Positions 26,762-35,056 of a stretch of 64,000 bases of DNA are shown here, piece after piece (the first letter of the stretch is position 1; each line of letters starts with the position of its first letter). The stretch is from Acidobacteriota bacterium (GTDB lineage Bacteria; Acidobacteriota; Blastocatellia; Pyrinomonadales; Pyrinomonadaceae). The translations under genes were made by a program, and so were the position numbers. The notes under the pieces were generated by a model. That model had not been told where the DNA came from and did not search any database. It saw nothing but the letters and a program-made list of their open reading frames with translations. Location of the stretch: the NCBI GenBank assembly GCA_003223935.1, contig QHXQ01000021.1:40289-104288 (forward strand), written 5' to 3'.

Positions 26762-27334
26762 TTATGACAACTCTACCTTGTCATAGATTTCTTTCAGCGA
26801 CAGTGAGCATTCAATCGAAACTAACTGCACTACGTCTTCGAGCGAGCGGTACTCCGTGAGCAGCCAGCGCGCGTCCGGCTGTCGGGCATAGTGCTCGACC
26901 CTGTGCTCGTCCTGCGCGACCAGCAGGTACTCGGCGAAGGAGGAAATGGGGCGATAATCGCTGAACTTGCCCGAACGGTCGTAGCGCGCGGTGGATTTCG
27001 ACAAAACTTCGACGAGCAGAATAGGGTTGAGCAGCGTGTCGAGGTGTTCATCTTCAAACTGTGCCGCGCCGCAGACGACAATTACGTCCGGGTAAGTGTA
27101 GAGTCCGGTGGCCGGAACTTTAACCCGCATGTCGTTCGCGTAGGTTTGGCAATTGCGCTTCTTCAGTTGGGTGCGAAACTCCGAAGCGACGTTGACTGTG
27201 ATCAGATTATGCTCTTCGCTCGCCCCGGTCATGGCGAATATCTCGCCATCGTAATACTCGCTTTTGGATTCGGCTTGCCGCTCAAGCGCCAAATACTCTT
27301 CGGGCGTGCTGTATGTTTTCGCTTGGCGGGACAT
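26762..27334 (-). CDS. Uma2 family protein (DUF820, PD-(D/E)XK fold)
   Basis: About 190 residues from the ATG at 27334, six bases after an AAGGAG site. The family features are the opening YSTPEEYLALE, the catalytic-type acidic stretch YTYPDVIVVCG and the VEVLSKSTARYDRSGKF with Glu and Lys in nuclease-like spacing. The fold is that of a restriction-type nuclease, but the cellular role of Uma2 proteins is not established. Upstream lies an extended -10 promoter at 27365. There is no linked methylase, so it is not evidently a restriction enzyme. Confidence 0.9.
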   Translation of the reverse strand: MSRQAKTYSTPEEYLALERQAESKSEYYDGEIFAMTGASEEHNLITVNVASEFRTQLKKRNCQTYANDMRVKVPATGLYTYPDVIVVCGAAQFEDEHLDTLLNPILLVEVLSKSTARYDRSGKFSDYRPISSFAEYLLVAQDEHRVEHYARQPDARWLLTEYRSLEDVVQLVSIECSLSLKEIYDKVELS

Positions 27335-27364
27335 AAGCAACTCCTTACGACGAGAGACGGGCGC

Positions 27365-27373
27365 AGTATAGCA
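27365..27373 (-). promoter_or_regulatory. Extended -10 promoter for the Uma2 gene
   Basis: TGCTATACT on the minus strand is a TGn extended -10 box about 30 bases before the start at 27334. The same nine bases stand upstream of the gene at 58024. No good -35 is seen, which is normal for extended -10 promoters. Confidence 0.5.
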
Positions 27374-27391
27374 TCGGGCCAGAGCGCCAGC

Positions 27392-27748
27392 CTATAACTG
27401 CAAAAGGGCGGCTTGCAGCGTCTCAATCGCAAGCGCGGCGGCGTGGTTTTTGCGGGCAGGTAGTCCATCGAGCGCGCGCACGAGTGTTTGACGAGTGAGC
27501 GCGGCGGCTTCAGCAGTGGTCATGCCTTCGAGCATTTCCGCAAGCGCCGAGCCGCAAGCGATTGTCGGCGGGCAACCGTAGGCGAGGAAGCGTGCGGCGG
27601 CGATGCGACCGTTGACGATGCGCAGCATGAGACGCAAGCGGTCGCCGCAGACAGGGTTGGTCAACTCGGCGACGGCGTTCGCTTCGGCGAGTTCGCCCGC
27701 GTTGCGCGGGTGCGCGAGATGATCTTGGAGCGTGGCAGAGTAGGACAA
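27392..27748 (-). CDS. IscU/NifU-like Fe-S cluster scaffold lacking the third cysteine
   Basis: A 118-residue protein with the IscU fold, read directly after the cysteine desulfurase (nine-base gap). The first cluster ligand is Cys34 in NPVCGD and the second Cys59 in YGCPPTIACGS; Cys65 in the same loop is unusual. The third ligand, which in IscU follows a conserved His (His-Cys), is missing: the sequence there is KNHAAALA, with Ala103. It may still assemble clusters with another ligand, or serve as a carrier or sulfur acceptor. Confidence 0.85.
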   Translation of the reverse strand: MSYSATLQDHLAHPRNAGELAEANAVAELTNPVCGDRLRLMLRIVNGRIAAARFLAYGCPPTIACGSALAEMLEGMTTAEAAALTRQTLVRALDGLPARKNHAAALAIETLQAALLQL

Positions 27749-27757
27749 GGTTAAGCT

Positions 27758-28966
27758 TCACACCGGCGCGCAAGCCTGTTCCGCCAATGCCTTTTGATAG
27801 AGCGGCGAGAGGCGACGCAGGTTTTCGACGGCGCGGGGCAGGACTTCGAGCGTGTAGTCAATGTCTGCGTCGGTCGTGTCTTTGCCGAGACTGAAGCGGA
27901 TCGAGCCGCGTGCGAGTTCGTCTGTGCGCCCGAGCGCGCGGATGACGGGCGAAGGTTCAAGCGAGCCGGAAGAACAGGCTGAGCCGGTCGAGACGGCGAC
28001 GCCTTGCATGTCGAGATTGATTAACAGTCCCTCGCCTTCGATGTAGCGGAATGAGATGTTCGACAGATGCGGCAGACGCGCATCGCGGCGACCGTTAAAG
28101 ACTATGTCGCTCACCGTTGCGGCGACGCCCACCTCGAAGCGGTCGCGCAGACGCCGCATGTGCTCGACGCGCTCTGCGAGTTCTGCGCGTGCAAGCGCAG
28201 CGGCTTTACCGAAGGCGACGATGAAGGGGACGGACTCTGTGCCCGCGCGTCGTTCGCGCTCTTGATGCCCGCCGACGTTCTGCGCAGTGAGCCGCACGCT
28301 GCGCCGGACGAAGAGTGCGCCCACGCCTTTGGGCGCATAGAGCTTGTGCGCCGAGAGCGATAAGAGATCGCAGCCGAGTGTTTCGACATCAACCGTCATG
28401 CGGCCGGCGGCTTGCACGGCGTCTGTGTGCAGCCAGGTGTGTTTATGGCCGCGCGCGCGTTCTTCGTGAATGAGTGCGGCCGTCTCTGCGATGGGTTGAA
28501 TCGTGCCGATCTCGTTGTTAGCGAGCATGATGGTGACGAGCACCGTGTCTGGTCTCATTGCGGCACGAACATCTTCCACGCGCACGATGCCATCGTCGTA
28601 AACCGGCAGACGTGTCACTTCCCAACCGCGCTTCTCAAGCGCCTCGCAGATGCCGCGCACCGACGAATGTTCAATCGCAGAGGTGATGATGTGTCGTCCG
28701 TGCTGCTCATGTGCTTCGCAGAGACCGCGCATCGCAAGGTTGTTCGCCTCCGTCCCGCCGGAGAGAAAGACGCACTCGTTCGGGCGCGCGTTAATTAAAC
28801 TTGCGACTTCGCGCCGCGCATGATCAACCGCCGCACGCGCCTCCTGCCCGTAGAAATGCACGCTCGAAGCGTTGCCGAACTTCTCGGTCAGAAAGGGGAG
28901 CATCGCTTCGACGACGCGCGGATCAACCGGCGTCGTGGCGCTGTTATCAAGATAAACTCGACGCAT
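27758..28966 (-). CDS. iscS: Cysteine desulfurase
   Basis: A 402-residue class V aminotransferase-fold enzyme. YLDNSATTPVD opens the protein, the PLP lysine is in LSAHKLYAPKG (about 205), and the catalytic Cys is in GSACSSGSLEPS (about 330), the long-loop type of IscS/NifS. It takes sulfur from cysteine and passes it as persulfide to the scaffold encoded next. The pair forms a minimal cluster-assembly operon. IscR, HscA/B and ferredoxin genes are absent here. Confidence 0.94.
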   Translation of the reverse strand: MRRVYLDNSATTPVDPRVVEAMLPFLTEKFGNASSVHFYGQEARAAVDHARREVASLINARPNECVFLSGGTEANNLAMRGLCEAHEQHGRHIITSAIEHSSVRGICEALEKRGWEVTRLPVYDDGIVRVEDVRAAMRPDTVLVTIMLANNEIGTIQPIAETAALIHEERARGHKHTWLHTDAVQAAGRMTVDVETLGCDLLSLSAHKLYAPKGVGALFVRRSVRLTAQNVGGHQERERRAGTESVPFIVAFGKAAALARAELAERVEHMRRLRDRFEVGVAATVSDIVFNGRRDARLPHLSNISFRYIEGEGLLINLDMQGVAVSTGSACSSGSLEPSPVIRALGRTDELARGSIRFSLGKDTTDADIDYTLEVLPRAVENLRRLSPLYQKALAEQACAPV

Positions 28967-29224
28967 AAAATTAGCTGCGAACGCCCTTCCGTGAACTGCT
29001 GTCGGCGCGCTGTTCGTGCTGCACTTCGAGTCTAAGACTGGCCAGTATGTGCGTCAAGCAAGACCCGGTCGGCGTTGCGGTCTGAGCGAATTGGGTGTGC
29101 AAGCTTTTTCGCGCGCGGGTTTTGTGGCAGAATGTGCCGTGCTGCGCCGTGCTCACAGGGTTTGCTACGACACGCTAACACTTCGGCGGCGCAGTCTCCA
29201 CATAAATTAGAAAGGTTTTGACCG
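28967..29224. other. Divergent intergenic region
   Basis: About 258 bases between iscS (minus) and the S41 protease (plus). It should hold both promoters, but I cannot single out convincing -35/-10 pairs. No hairpin of the heptamer type and no small open frame with support. Confidence 0.4.
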
Positions 29225-30574
29225 ATGATATTCAGTTTACCCCCGCGCGCACACTTAACCATGCGCCTGTCCGTTGTCGCCACCATCGCATTGTTCGTGC
29301 TCATCGCCTGCGCGCCCGCGCGTGCGCAGCAGACGCTCTCTGCCAGTCGCGATTCGGGTCGCATCATGCTTGGCGTCCTGAAGGGCGATATTATGAAGAA
29401 CTATTACGACCCGACTTATCACGGCGTCGATGTCGCAGCCCGCTTCAAAGAGGCCGAAGCGCAGATCAAACAGGCCAACTCGATCCCCGAAATCCTGAGC
29501 ATCATCAGCGACGCCATGATGAGCTTGGACGACTCGCACACCTTCTTCGACCCGCCCAGCTTTGCTGTCAGCATTCAGCACGGCTGGAATATGCAAATGA
29601 TCGGCGATAAGTGTTACGTCGTCGCCGTCGAGCCGGGCAGCGACGCCGAAGCGCAGGGCTTACACCCCGGCGACCGTGTGTTGTCGGTCGAAAATACTTT
29701 GCCGAAGCGTACCGATCTGTGGAAGTTGCAATACACGGTGTACAGCCTCGCGCCACGCCCAAGCTTGCACGTGATGGTCGAGAAGCCGAACGGGCAGCGC
29801 GTCACCTACGAGACGAAGGCTGTAGTGCATGAGGGCAAGACGATCTTGCAGCTTAACTCAGGCGTCAGCAGCGACCGCAACGACTTCATCCGCGAAGCGG
29901 AGACGGACGCGCGCCTGTACCGGCAACGCTACTACGAAGTCGGCGATGAGGCGTTGATCTGGAAGATGCCCCGCTTCTACCTCTCTGACATACAAGTGAA
30001 CGAGATGATTGACCGGGCGCGCAAACACAAGGCGCTCATCCTCGATCTGCGCGGCAATCCGGGCGGCGCGGTTGACACGCTCCTCAAACTCTGCGGCGGC
30101 CTCTTCGATCACGATGTGAAGTTGGGCGATATGAAGCGACGCAAAGACTCAAAGCCGCTCATCGCCAAGACGCACGGCGAGAACGCTTTCAAAGGTCAAC
30201 TCGTCGTGCTCGTGGACAGCGACACCGGCTCGGCCGCAGAAGTCTTGGCGCACACCGTCCAACTAGAGAAGCGTGGCACGGTCATCGGCGACCACACGGC
30301 CGGCGCGGTCATGGTCAGCAAAGGCTACGATCATCAGTTGGGCGACACGCTCGTCATCCTCTATGGTGCGTCCGTGTCGGATGCCAACTTGGTGTTTCCG
30401 GATGGGCACAGTCTGGAGCATACTGGCGTCGCGCCCGATGAATTGATGCTACCGCAGGCGGCTGATCTTGCATCTCAGAGTGATCCGGTGCTGGCGCGCG
30501 CGGCCGAACTGGTCGGACTGAAGCTCAGTCCCGAAAAGGCCGGCGCGATGTTTCCGGTCGAATGGCGAAAATAG
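29225..30574 (+). CDS. S41 family (C-terminal processing) peptidase
   Basis: Up to 449 residues; an ATG at 29261 would give a more typical signal peptide (MRLSVVATIALFVLIACAPA). A PDZ-like domain (VEPGSDAEAQGLHPGDRVLS, about 130-150) precedes the Ser/Lys protease core: LILDLRGNPGG, the nucleophile Ser in DSDTGSAAE and the general-base Lys in MVSKGYD. It would degrade or process proteins in the periplasm. It shares a leader region with the divergent iscS and is followed within 50 bases by the glycine-zipper gene. Confidence 0.9.
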   Translation: MIFSLPPRAHLTMRLSVVATIALFVLIACAPARAQQTLSASRDSGRIMLGVLKGDIMKNYYDPTYHGVDVAARFKEAEAQIKQANSIPEILSIISDAMMSLDDSHTFFDPPSFAVSIQHGWNMQMIGDKCYVVAVEPGSDAEAQGLHPGDRVLSVENTLPKRTDLWKLQYTVYSLAPRPSLHVMVEKPNGQRVTYETKAVVHEGKTILQLNSGVSSDRNDFIREAETDARLYRQRYYEVGDEALIWKMPRFYLSDIQVNEMIDRARKHKALILDLRGNPGGAVDTLLKLCGGLFDHDVKLGDMKRRKDSKPLIAKTHGENAFKGQLVVLVDSDTGSAAEVLAHTVQLEKRGTVIGDHTAGAVMVSKGYDHQLGDTLVILYGASVSDANLVFPDGHSLEHTGVAPDELMLPQAADLASQSDPVLARAAELVGLKLSPEKAGAMFPVEWRK

Positions 30575-30621
30575 TATCGCCGCTCTCCCTGCAAGTTGAC
30601 CCCTGAAGTCAGAGGAGAATT

Positions 30622-31698
30622 ATGAACACTGCACAGAGACTTACACTTGCGCCCCTCGCACTCGCACTCGCTTTCGTGATCGCCACCGCCGCCCCGTTCG
30701 GCAACTTCTCGTTGACCAACGACGATGCGCCGGCCACTACCGCGCAGCAGCCGGCCGCACTTGAGCGCGGCTATCGCACTGGCTATTCGGACGGCTATCA
30801 AGCTGGCTGGCGCGATCAAGTCGAACATGCTGCGCGCGATTATCGCAGCAAGAGCGATTACCAACATGCCGATCGCGTTTACAACACCGCCTATGGCTCG
30901 CTCGAAGATTACCGCGACGGCTATCAACAGGGTTTCGAGATCGGTTACAGCGCGGGCTTTGAGCAACGCGGCTTCGATTCCGCCGCGCCTGCTTCGCTCA
31001 CGCGGCGCGGCGTGCAGCACGTCGCCGCGAGTGACTCGAATGACAGACACGGCGCGAGCGATTCAACCGACCGACGCAGCACGAGCGATGCCAGCGACTC
31101 GCGCAGCGCAAGCGACTCGACCAACCGGAGCGGCGGCGCGACCGCCGATCTCAGCGGCACGATTGACATCCCGCGCGACACAGACCTGCGCGTTGAATTG
31201 CAGACGCGCCTCTCAACCGACGTGTCGCAACACGGCGACCGCTTCGATGCGCGCGTCGTGGGCCCCGCGCAACTCGTCGGCGCAATCGTCAGCGGGCGCG
31301 TCTCGCGCGTGCGCCGGCCCGGTAAAGTTAAAGGTACGGCCGAACTGCAACTAGACATCGAACAGATACGCCTGCCCGACGGCCGCTTCGCCAATCTCAA
31401 CGCACAGGTGGTCGAAGTCTCGCGCCGGACGAACACGGGCGTCGGCGACGTTGACCCGGAAGGCGGCGTACGCGGCGGCGATAAGACGAAGGACGACGTG
31501 ACGAAGGTCGGTGCGGGCGCAGGCATTGGCGCAGTCATCGGCGCGATTGCGGGCGGCGGCCGTGGCGCGGCCATCGGCGCAGTCATCGGTGCAGGCGTCG
31601 GCACGGCCGGCGTCCTCACCTCACGCGGCAGCGACATACGCCTCGAACCCGGCACGGAACTCGTGCTGCGCACTTCGACGGATACAAGGATTCAATAG
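30622..31698 (+). CDS. Exported glycine-zipper protein with GY repeats
   Basis: A 358-residue protein of unknown function, with AGAGGAG before the ATG and a signal peptide (LALALAFVIATA). The mature N terminus has repeated Gly-Tyr motifs (GYRTGYSDGYQAGW, GYQQGFEIGYSAGF), then a Ser/Asp/Arg-rich low-complexity linker (about 140-175), a beta-rich domain (about 178-275) and a glycine zipper (GAGIGAVIGAIAGGG, repeated) that could insert in or lie on a membrane. Likely an envelope-associated protein. Confidence 0.75.
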   Translation: MNTAQRLTLAPLALALAFVIATAAPFGNFSLTNDDAPATTAQQPAALERGYRTGYSDGYQAGWRDQVEHAARDYRSKSDYQHADRVYNTAYGSLEDYRDGYQQGFEIGYSAGFEQRGFDSAAPASLTRRGVQHVAASDSNDRHGASDSTDRRSTSDASDSRSASDSTNRSGGATADLSGTIDIPRDTDLRVELQTRLSTDVSQHGDRFDARVVGPAQLVGAIVSGRVSRVRRPGKVKGTAELQLDIEQIRLPDGRFANLNAQVVEVSRRTNTGVGDVDPEGGVRGGDKTKDDVTKVGAGAGIGAVIGAIAGGGRGAAIGAVIGAGVGTAGVLTSRGSDIRLEPGTELVLRTSTDTRIQ

Positions 31699-31701
31699 TC
31701 C

Positions 31702-31783
31702 CAAGTTCAAGGTTCAAAGTTCAAGGTTCAGAGTTAGAGTCACGCGGCTCAGCTTTGAACCTTGAACTTTGAACCTTGAACCT
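31702..31783. repeat. Heptamer hairpin 9 (GTTCAAG unit)
   Basis: The left arm is GTTCAAG-GTTCAAA-GTTCAAG-GTTCAGA (about 31704-31733); the right arm (about 31752-31783) is its inverse with one or two mismatches. It begins four bases after the stop at 31698 and ends about 22 bases before the next start. Confidence 0.88.
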
Positions 31784-31805
31784 GCAACTTTGAATCTTAA
31801 CGTTC

Positions 31806-32603
31806 ATGCTTGTCACCCTACTCACCGATTTCGGCACACGCGATTATTTCGTCGGCGCGATGAAGGGTGCGCTGTTGTCGGTTAATCCGCGCGCGCGCGT
31901 CGTTGATCTGACGCACGAGATTCCGGCGCACGACATTACGGCGGGCGCGTTCACGCTGCTCGCGGCTTATGAGGCGTTCCCGGCTCAAACGATCCACGTC
32001 GCCGTCATTGATCCGGGCGTCGGCTCTGCGCGCCGCCCCATCGTCGTCGCCACGCGCGACTATTTTTTCGTCGGGCCGGATAACGGTCTGTTCAGCTACG
32101 TCTGCGAGCGCGAGCAGGACGTGCGCGTGTTTCATGTGACGAACGAGAAGTTCTTTCGCGCGTCGGTCAGCCACACCTTTCACGGGCGCGACATCTTCGC
32201 GCCGGTCGCGGGCGCGCTCTCGAACGGCGTGCCGCCTGAAGAGTTGGGCGATGTTATCACTGACTACGTGCGCCTCGCGCCGCTCGCGCCGACGCGCGCG
32301 GCCGACGGGACGCTCAACGCCTCAATTATCCACATAGATCGCTTCGGCAACTGCATCACCAACATCACACGCCGCGAACTATCAGATGAGATGATCGCGC
32401 GCGGCGTCTGCTTGCAAGTGGGCGCGCATCAGGTGCGCTCGTTCCGCCGCTTCTTCGCCGAGAGCAACATGGGCGTGCGCGAACTCTTCGCCATCTGGGG
32501 CAGCGCCGGCTTCCTCGAACTCGCCGCTTCATGTGCTTCAGCCGCGCAACTGCTCGGCGTCGAGCGCGGAGCAGTGGTGCGCGTCCACTTCAATTTAAGT
32601 TGA
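31806..32603 (+). CDS. SAM hydroxide adenosyltransferase (DUF62)
   Basis: A 265-residue protein of the fluorinase/chlorinase-related family that hydrolyses S-adenosylmethionine to adenosine and methionine. Motifs include the opening VTLLTDFGTRDYFVGAMKG, VAVIDPGVGSARRP (about 70-85), GPDNGLFSY and SHTFHGRDIFAPVA, which carries the residues of the hydroxide-generating triad. Length is typical. The start has no Shine-Dalgarno and follows a heptamer hairpin. Confidence 0.93.
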   Translation: MLVTLLTDFGTRDYFVGAMKGALLSVNPRARVVDLTHEIPAHDITAGAFTLLAAYEAFPAQTIHVAVIDPGVGSARRPIVVATRDYFFVGPDNGLFSYVCEREQDVRVFHVTNEKFFRASVSHTFHGRDIFAPVAGALSNGVPPEELGDVITDYVRLAPLAPTRAADGTLNASIIHIDRFGNCITNITRRELSDEMIARGVCLQVGAHQVRSFRRFFAESNMGVRELFAIWGSAGFLELAASCASAAQLLGVERGAVVRVHFNLS

Positions 32604-32626
32604 GCGAGTTGTTTTGCTTCTGGCGT

Positions 32627-32715
32627 TTAACCACGAAACCACGCGAAGAGACACGAAACGAAAAGCGATGATTTGCGCTTGTGTTTCGTGCTGTTTCGTG
32701 TGATTTCGTGGTTAA
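32627..32715. repeat. Decamer hairpin 10 (CGAAACA-type unit)
   Basis: The left arm 32627-32665 (opening TTAACCACGAAACCACG) pairs with 32682-32715. The right arm is regular: TGTTTCGTGC, TGTTTCGTGT, GATTTCGTGG, a ten-base period. It lies between the DUF62 gene and citrate synthase and probably ends the former's transcript; the promoter at 32720 follows at once. Confidence 0.85.
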
Positions 32716-32719
32716 TCTT

Positions 32720-32748
32720 TTCACCCAAGCTCGTTCATTCGGTATAGT
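32720..32748 (+). promoter_or_regulatory. Candidate promoter for citrate synthase
   Basis: TTCACC (32720-32725) and TATAGT (32743-32748) with a 17-base spacer, about 70 bases before the gltA start. It sits just after a repeat hairpin, consistent with a fresh transcription unit. Confidence 0.45.
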
Positions 32749-32817
32749 CGCTTGTCTCTCGCCAACCTCTTTGTTATCTTCGCTCATATCACGCAGACAA
32801 GAGGGACGCTGAAGCGT

Positions 32818-33999
32818 ATGGACAACGCGAAAGAGGGCGCAGCGCCGAGCACGGGGCCGGCGCAAGGCGGGGGCACGTCGGCGGCGAGCGCGGCGGGCTT
32901 GCGCGGCGTCGTGGCGGCGAGCAGTTCAATCGGCGACGTGAACGGCGAACGCGGTGAACTGATCTATCAGGGCTACAACATACACGACCTGGCCGCGCAT
33001 TCGACCTTTGAAGAGATTGTCTTTCTACTCTGGCACGGCCGCCTCCCCAATCAGCAAGAACTTGACGAACTAAAACAAGCTATTGGCGCAAGCTACGAAG
33101 TCGCGCCGCAAGTCTTCGACTTGATGCGTCAGTTTCCGCGCGATGCCGAGCCGATGGACACGCTGCGCACGACCATCTCCGCGCTCGCTTTCTACGACGA
33201 GCATGCACGCGACATCTCACGCGCAGGCGCGCTGCGCACGGCGGCACGCCTGACCGCGCAGTTTCCGGTCATCGTCGCCGCCATCGAGCGTTTGCGTAAA
33301 GGACAAGAACTCGTCGCGCCCAAAGCGGAACTCAACATTGCCACCAATTTTCTCTACATGCTCAAAGGCGAGATGCCCGACGAGCGTGAGGCGCGCATCT
33401 TCGATGTGTGTCTGATCCTGCACGCCGATCATGAATTAAACGCTTCGACCTTTACGGCGCGCGTTGTCGCCGGCACGCTCGCGGACATGTACAACGCCGT
33501 CACAGCCGCGCTCGGCGCGCTCGCTGGCCCCTTGCACGGCGGCGCGAATACGAACGTGATGCGGATGCTCTTGGAGATCGGCGAGGTTGAGCGCGCGGAA
33601 GAGTTTGTCAAAAACGCGCTCGCGCAGAAGCGGAAGATCATGGGCATCGGGCACGCGGTATATAAAACTGAAGACCCGCGCGCCACACACCTGCGCCGCT
33701 TCTCGCGCGAGATGGGCGAGCGTCGCGGCGAAACGAAGTGGCACGAAATCTCGCGCCGCATCGAAGAGACAATGCACCGCGAGAAGGGCATGTACCCGAA
33801 CGTTGATTTCTATTCCGCCTCAACCTATTACATGATGGGCATCCCGCTCGATCTCTACACGCCCATCTTCGCCGTCTCGCGCATCAGTGGTTGGACCGGC
33901 CACATCCTCGAACAGTACGCCAACAACAAACTGATCCGCCCGCGCGCCGAATACATCGGCCCACGCGGACTCAAGTACGTCCCCGTTAATGAGCGATAA
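32818..33999 (+). CDS. gltA: Citrate synthase
   Basis: About 393 residues from the ATG at 32818; upstream extension is unconvincing. Family motifs: YNIHDLAAHSTFEEIVFLLW near residue 55, HADHELNAST (second active-site His), the catalytic His279 in GIGHAVYKTEDPRA, and NVDFYSASTYYMMGIP with the catalytic Asp. It condenses acetyl-CoA and oxaloacetate in the TCA cycle; the short N terminus is the type II-like/prokaryotic short form, so methylcitrate synthase activity is also possible. The first 35 residues are Ala/Gly-rich and unusual. Followed by a strong terminator. Confidence 0.93.
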   Translation: MDNAKEGAAPSTGPAQGGGTSAASAAGLRGVVAASSSIGDVNGERGELIYQGYNIHDLAAHSTFEEIVFLLWHGRLPNQQELDELKQAIGASYEVAPQVFDLMRQFPRDAEPMDTLRTTISALAFYDEHARDISRAGALRTAARLTAQFPVIVAAIERLRKGQELVAPKAELNIATNFLYMLKGEMPDEREARIFDVCLILHADHELNASTFTARVVAGTLADMYNAVTAALGALAGPLHGGANTNVMRMLLEIGEVERAEEFVKNALAQKRKIMGIGHAVYKTEDPRATHLRRFSREMGERRGETKWHEISRRIEETMHREKGMYPNVDFYSASTYYMMGIPLDLYTPIFAVSRISGWTGHILEQYANNKLIRPRAEYIGPRGLKYVPVNER

Positions 34000-34020
34000 C
34001 TACCGGATAGATTGAGAAAC

Positions 34021-34050
34021 AAAAAGGCGCGGAACAGCCCGCGCCTTTTT
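34021..34050. terminator. Rho-independent terminator, bidirectional
   Basis: AAAAAGGCGCGG and its exact inverse flank a six-base loop, giving a 12-base stem with A and T runs at the ends. It lies between convergent gltA and the adenine methylase gene and can stop both. Confidence 0.92.
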
Positions 34051-34064
34051 CTCTTGGTCGCTGC

Positions 34065-35000
34065 TTATTTCAAATCTTTTCGGTAATTGGTAATGATGAG
34101 TTCTGTAATCTGGCCGCGTTTAGCGCCGTTCGAGTTTATGGCCCGCGTTGCTTTAACTCGCGTAATGTGGAAGCCTTGATAAAGTTGCTCGAAAAACTCG
34201 TCGGTTGAATCCTCATTTTTCGGATCAGAATTTGACAGCATCCATTTTGCGCCTTTGCCATCAAGCCGTCGGAGCAATGCGGCAAGGCGTATCTGCTCGT
34301 CGTCACCGAACCCAACTTTGTAATAACTGCTGAAATTGGCCGTTTTACTAATCGGCCGATAGGGCGGATCAAAATAGACGAAGGTGTTTTCGTCCACCCA
34401 CTCATTGCAAAGCTCAAAATCGCCGCGCATGATGCTAACGCTTTGGAGCATCTGCGAGACCGCGCGCAGATTGTCCTCATCAAAAATACTTGGTTGCCGA
34501 TACCTGCCAAATGGCACATTGAAATCAAGTTTCGAGTTTGTTCGATATAAGCCGTTGAAGCATGTGTGGTTCAGAAAAATAAATTGGGCCGTGTGCCGAA
34601 TCCACTTTGATTGAAAGTTCGGTAACACGATCTCGCTGCGCCCTCTGTTGAATAAATCTCTCTGCTCGTAGAAAAAACTGGCCTGATTTGTTTCGGGCAG
34701 CGAAAGAAAAGTCTGCCGCAAGCGCGACAACTGTTCAATCAAACCCTCGACATCCTCGCGCACGGTTTGATAAGCCACGAGCAGTTCAGGGTTGATGTCA
34801 GAAATGATGATCTCTTTTAGCTCGTAGCACTGTGCTAAGAAGAGGCAGACTGAGCCGCCGCCGACAAAGGGTTCAATGTAGCGTTTGATTTTTCCTTGCG
34901 CGAGTTCGGGCGGCAATGATTCTTGAATGTCCGGCAAAAGTTGAGTCTTTCCGCCAGCCCACTTCAAAAAAGGTTTTGCTCTTAGTCTAAGAGATCGCAT
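34065..35000 (-). CDS. D12-class (Dam-type) DNA adenine methyltransferase
   Basis: About 311 residues from the ATG at 35000 (an in-frame GTG at 35033 is possible). It has the SAM-binding motif FLKWAGGKTQLLPDI, motif with YIEPFVGGGSVCLFL, and the catalytic DPPY within FVYFDPPYRPISKTA. It methylates adenine N6, likely at a short site such as GATC. Two lines counted by hand are 47% and 42% GC, far below the neighbours at roughly 60% or more, suggesting recent transfer. No restriction endonuclease is linked, so it looks like an orphan methylase. Confidence 0.93.
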   Translation of the reverse strand: MRSLRLRAKPFLKWAGGKTQLLPDIQESLPPELAQGKIKRYIEPFVGGGSVCLFLAQCYELKEIIISDINPELLVAYQTVREDVEGLIEQLSRLRQTFLSLPETNQASFFYEQRDLFNRGRSEIVLPNFQSKWIRHTAQFIFLNHTCFNGLYRTNSKLDFNVPFGRYRQPSIFDEDNLRAVSQMLQSVSIMRGDFELCNEWVDENTFVYFDPPYRPISKTANFSSYYKVGFGDDEQIRLAALLRRLDGKGAKWMLSNSDPKNEDSTDEFFEQLYQGFHITRVKATRAINSNGAKRGQITELIITNYRKDLK

Positions 35001-35056
35001 CGTTGAGAGGATAGAACAAAGCACTCGAATCACGCAGCGAAAGAACGAAGCTTTAT

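Noticed and set aside
26762..35000. The Uma2 protein and the Dam-type methylase as one restriction-modification system
   Set aside because: They are more than 6 kb apart, on separate transcripts, and Uma2 proteins are not established restriction enzymes.
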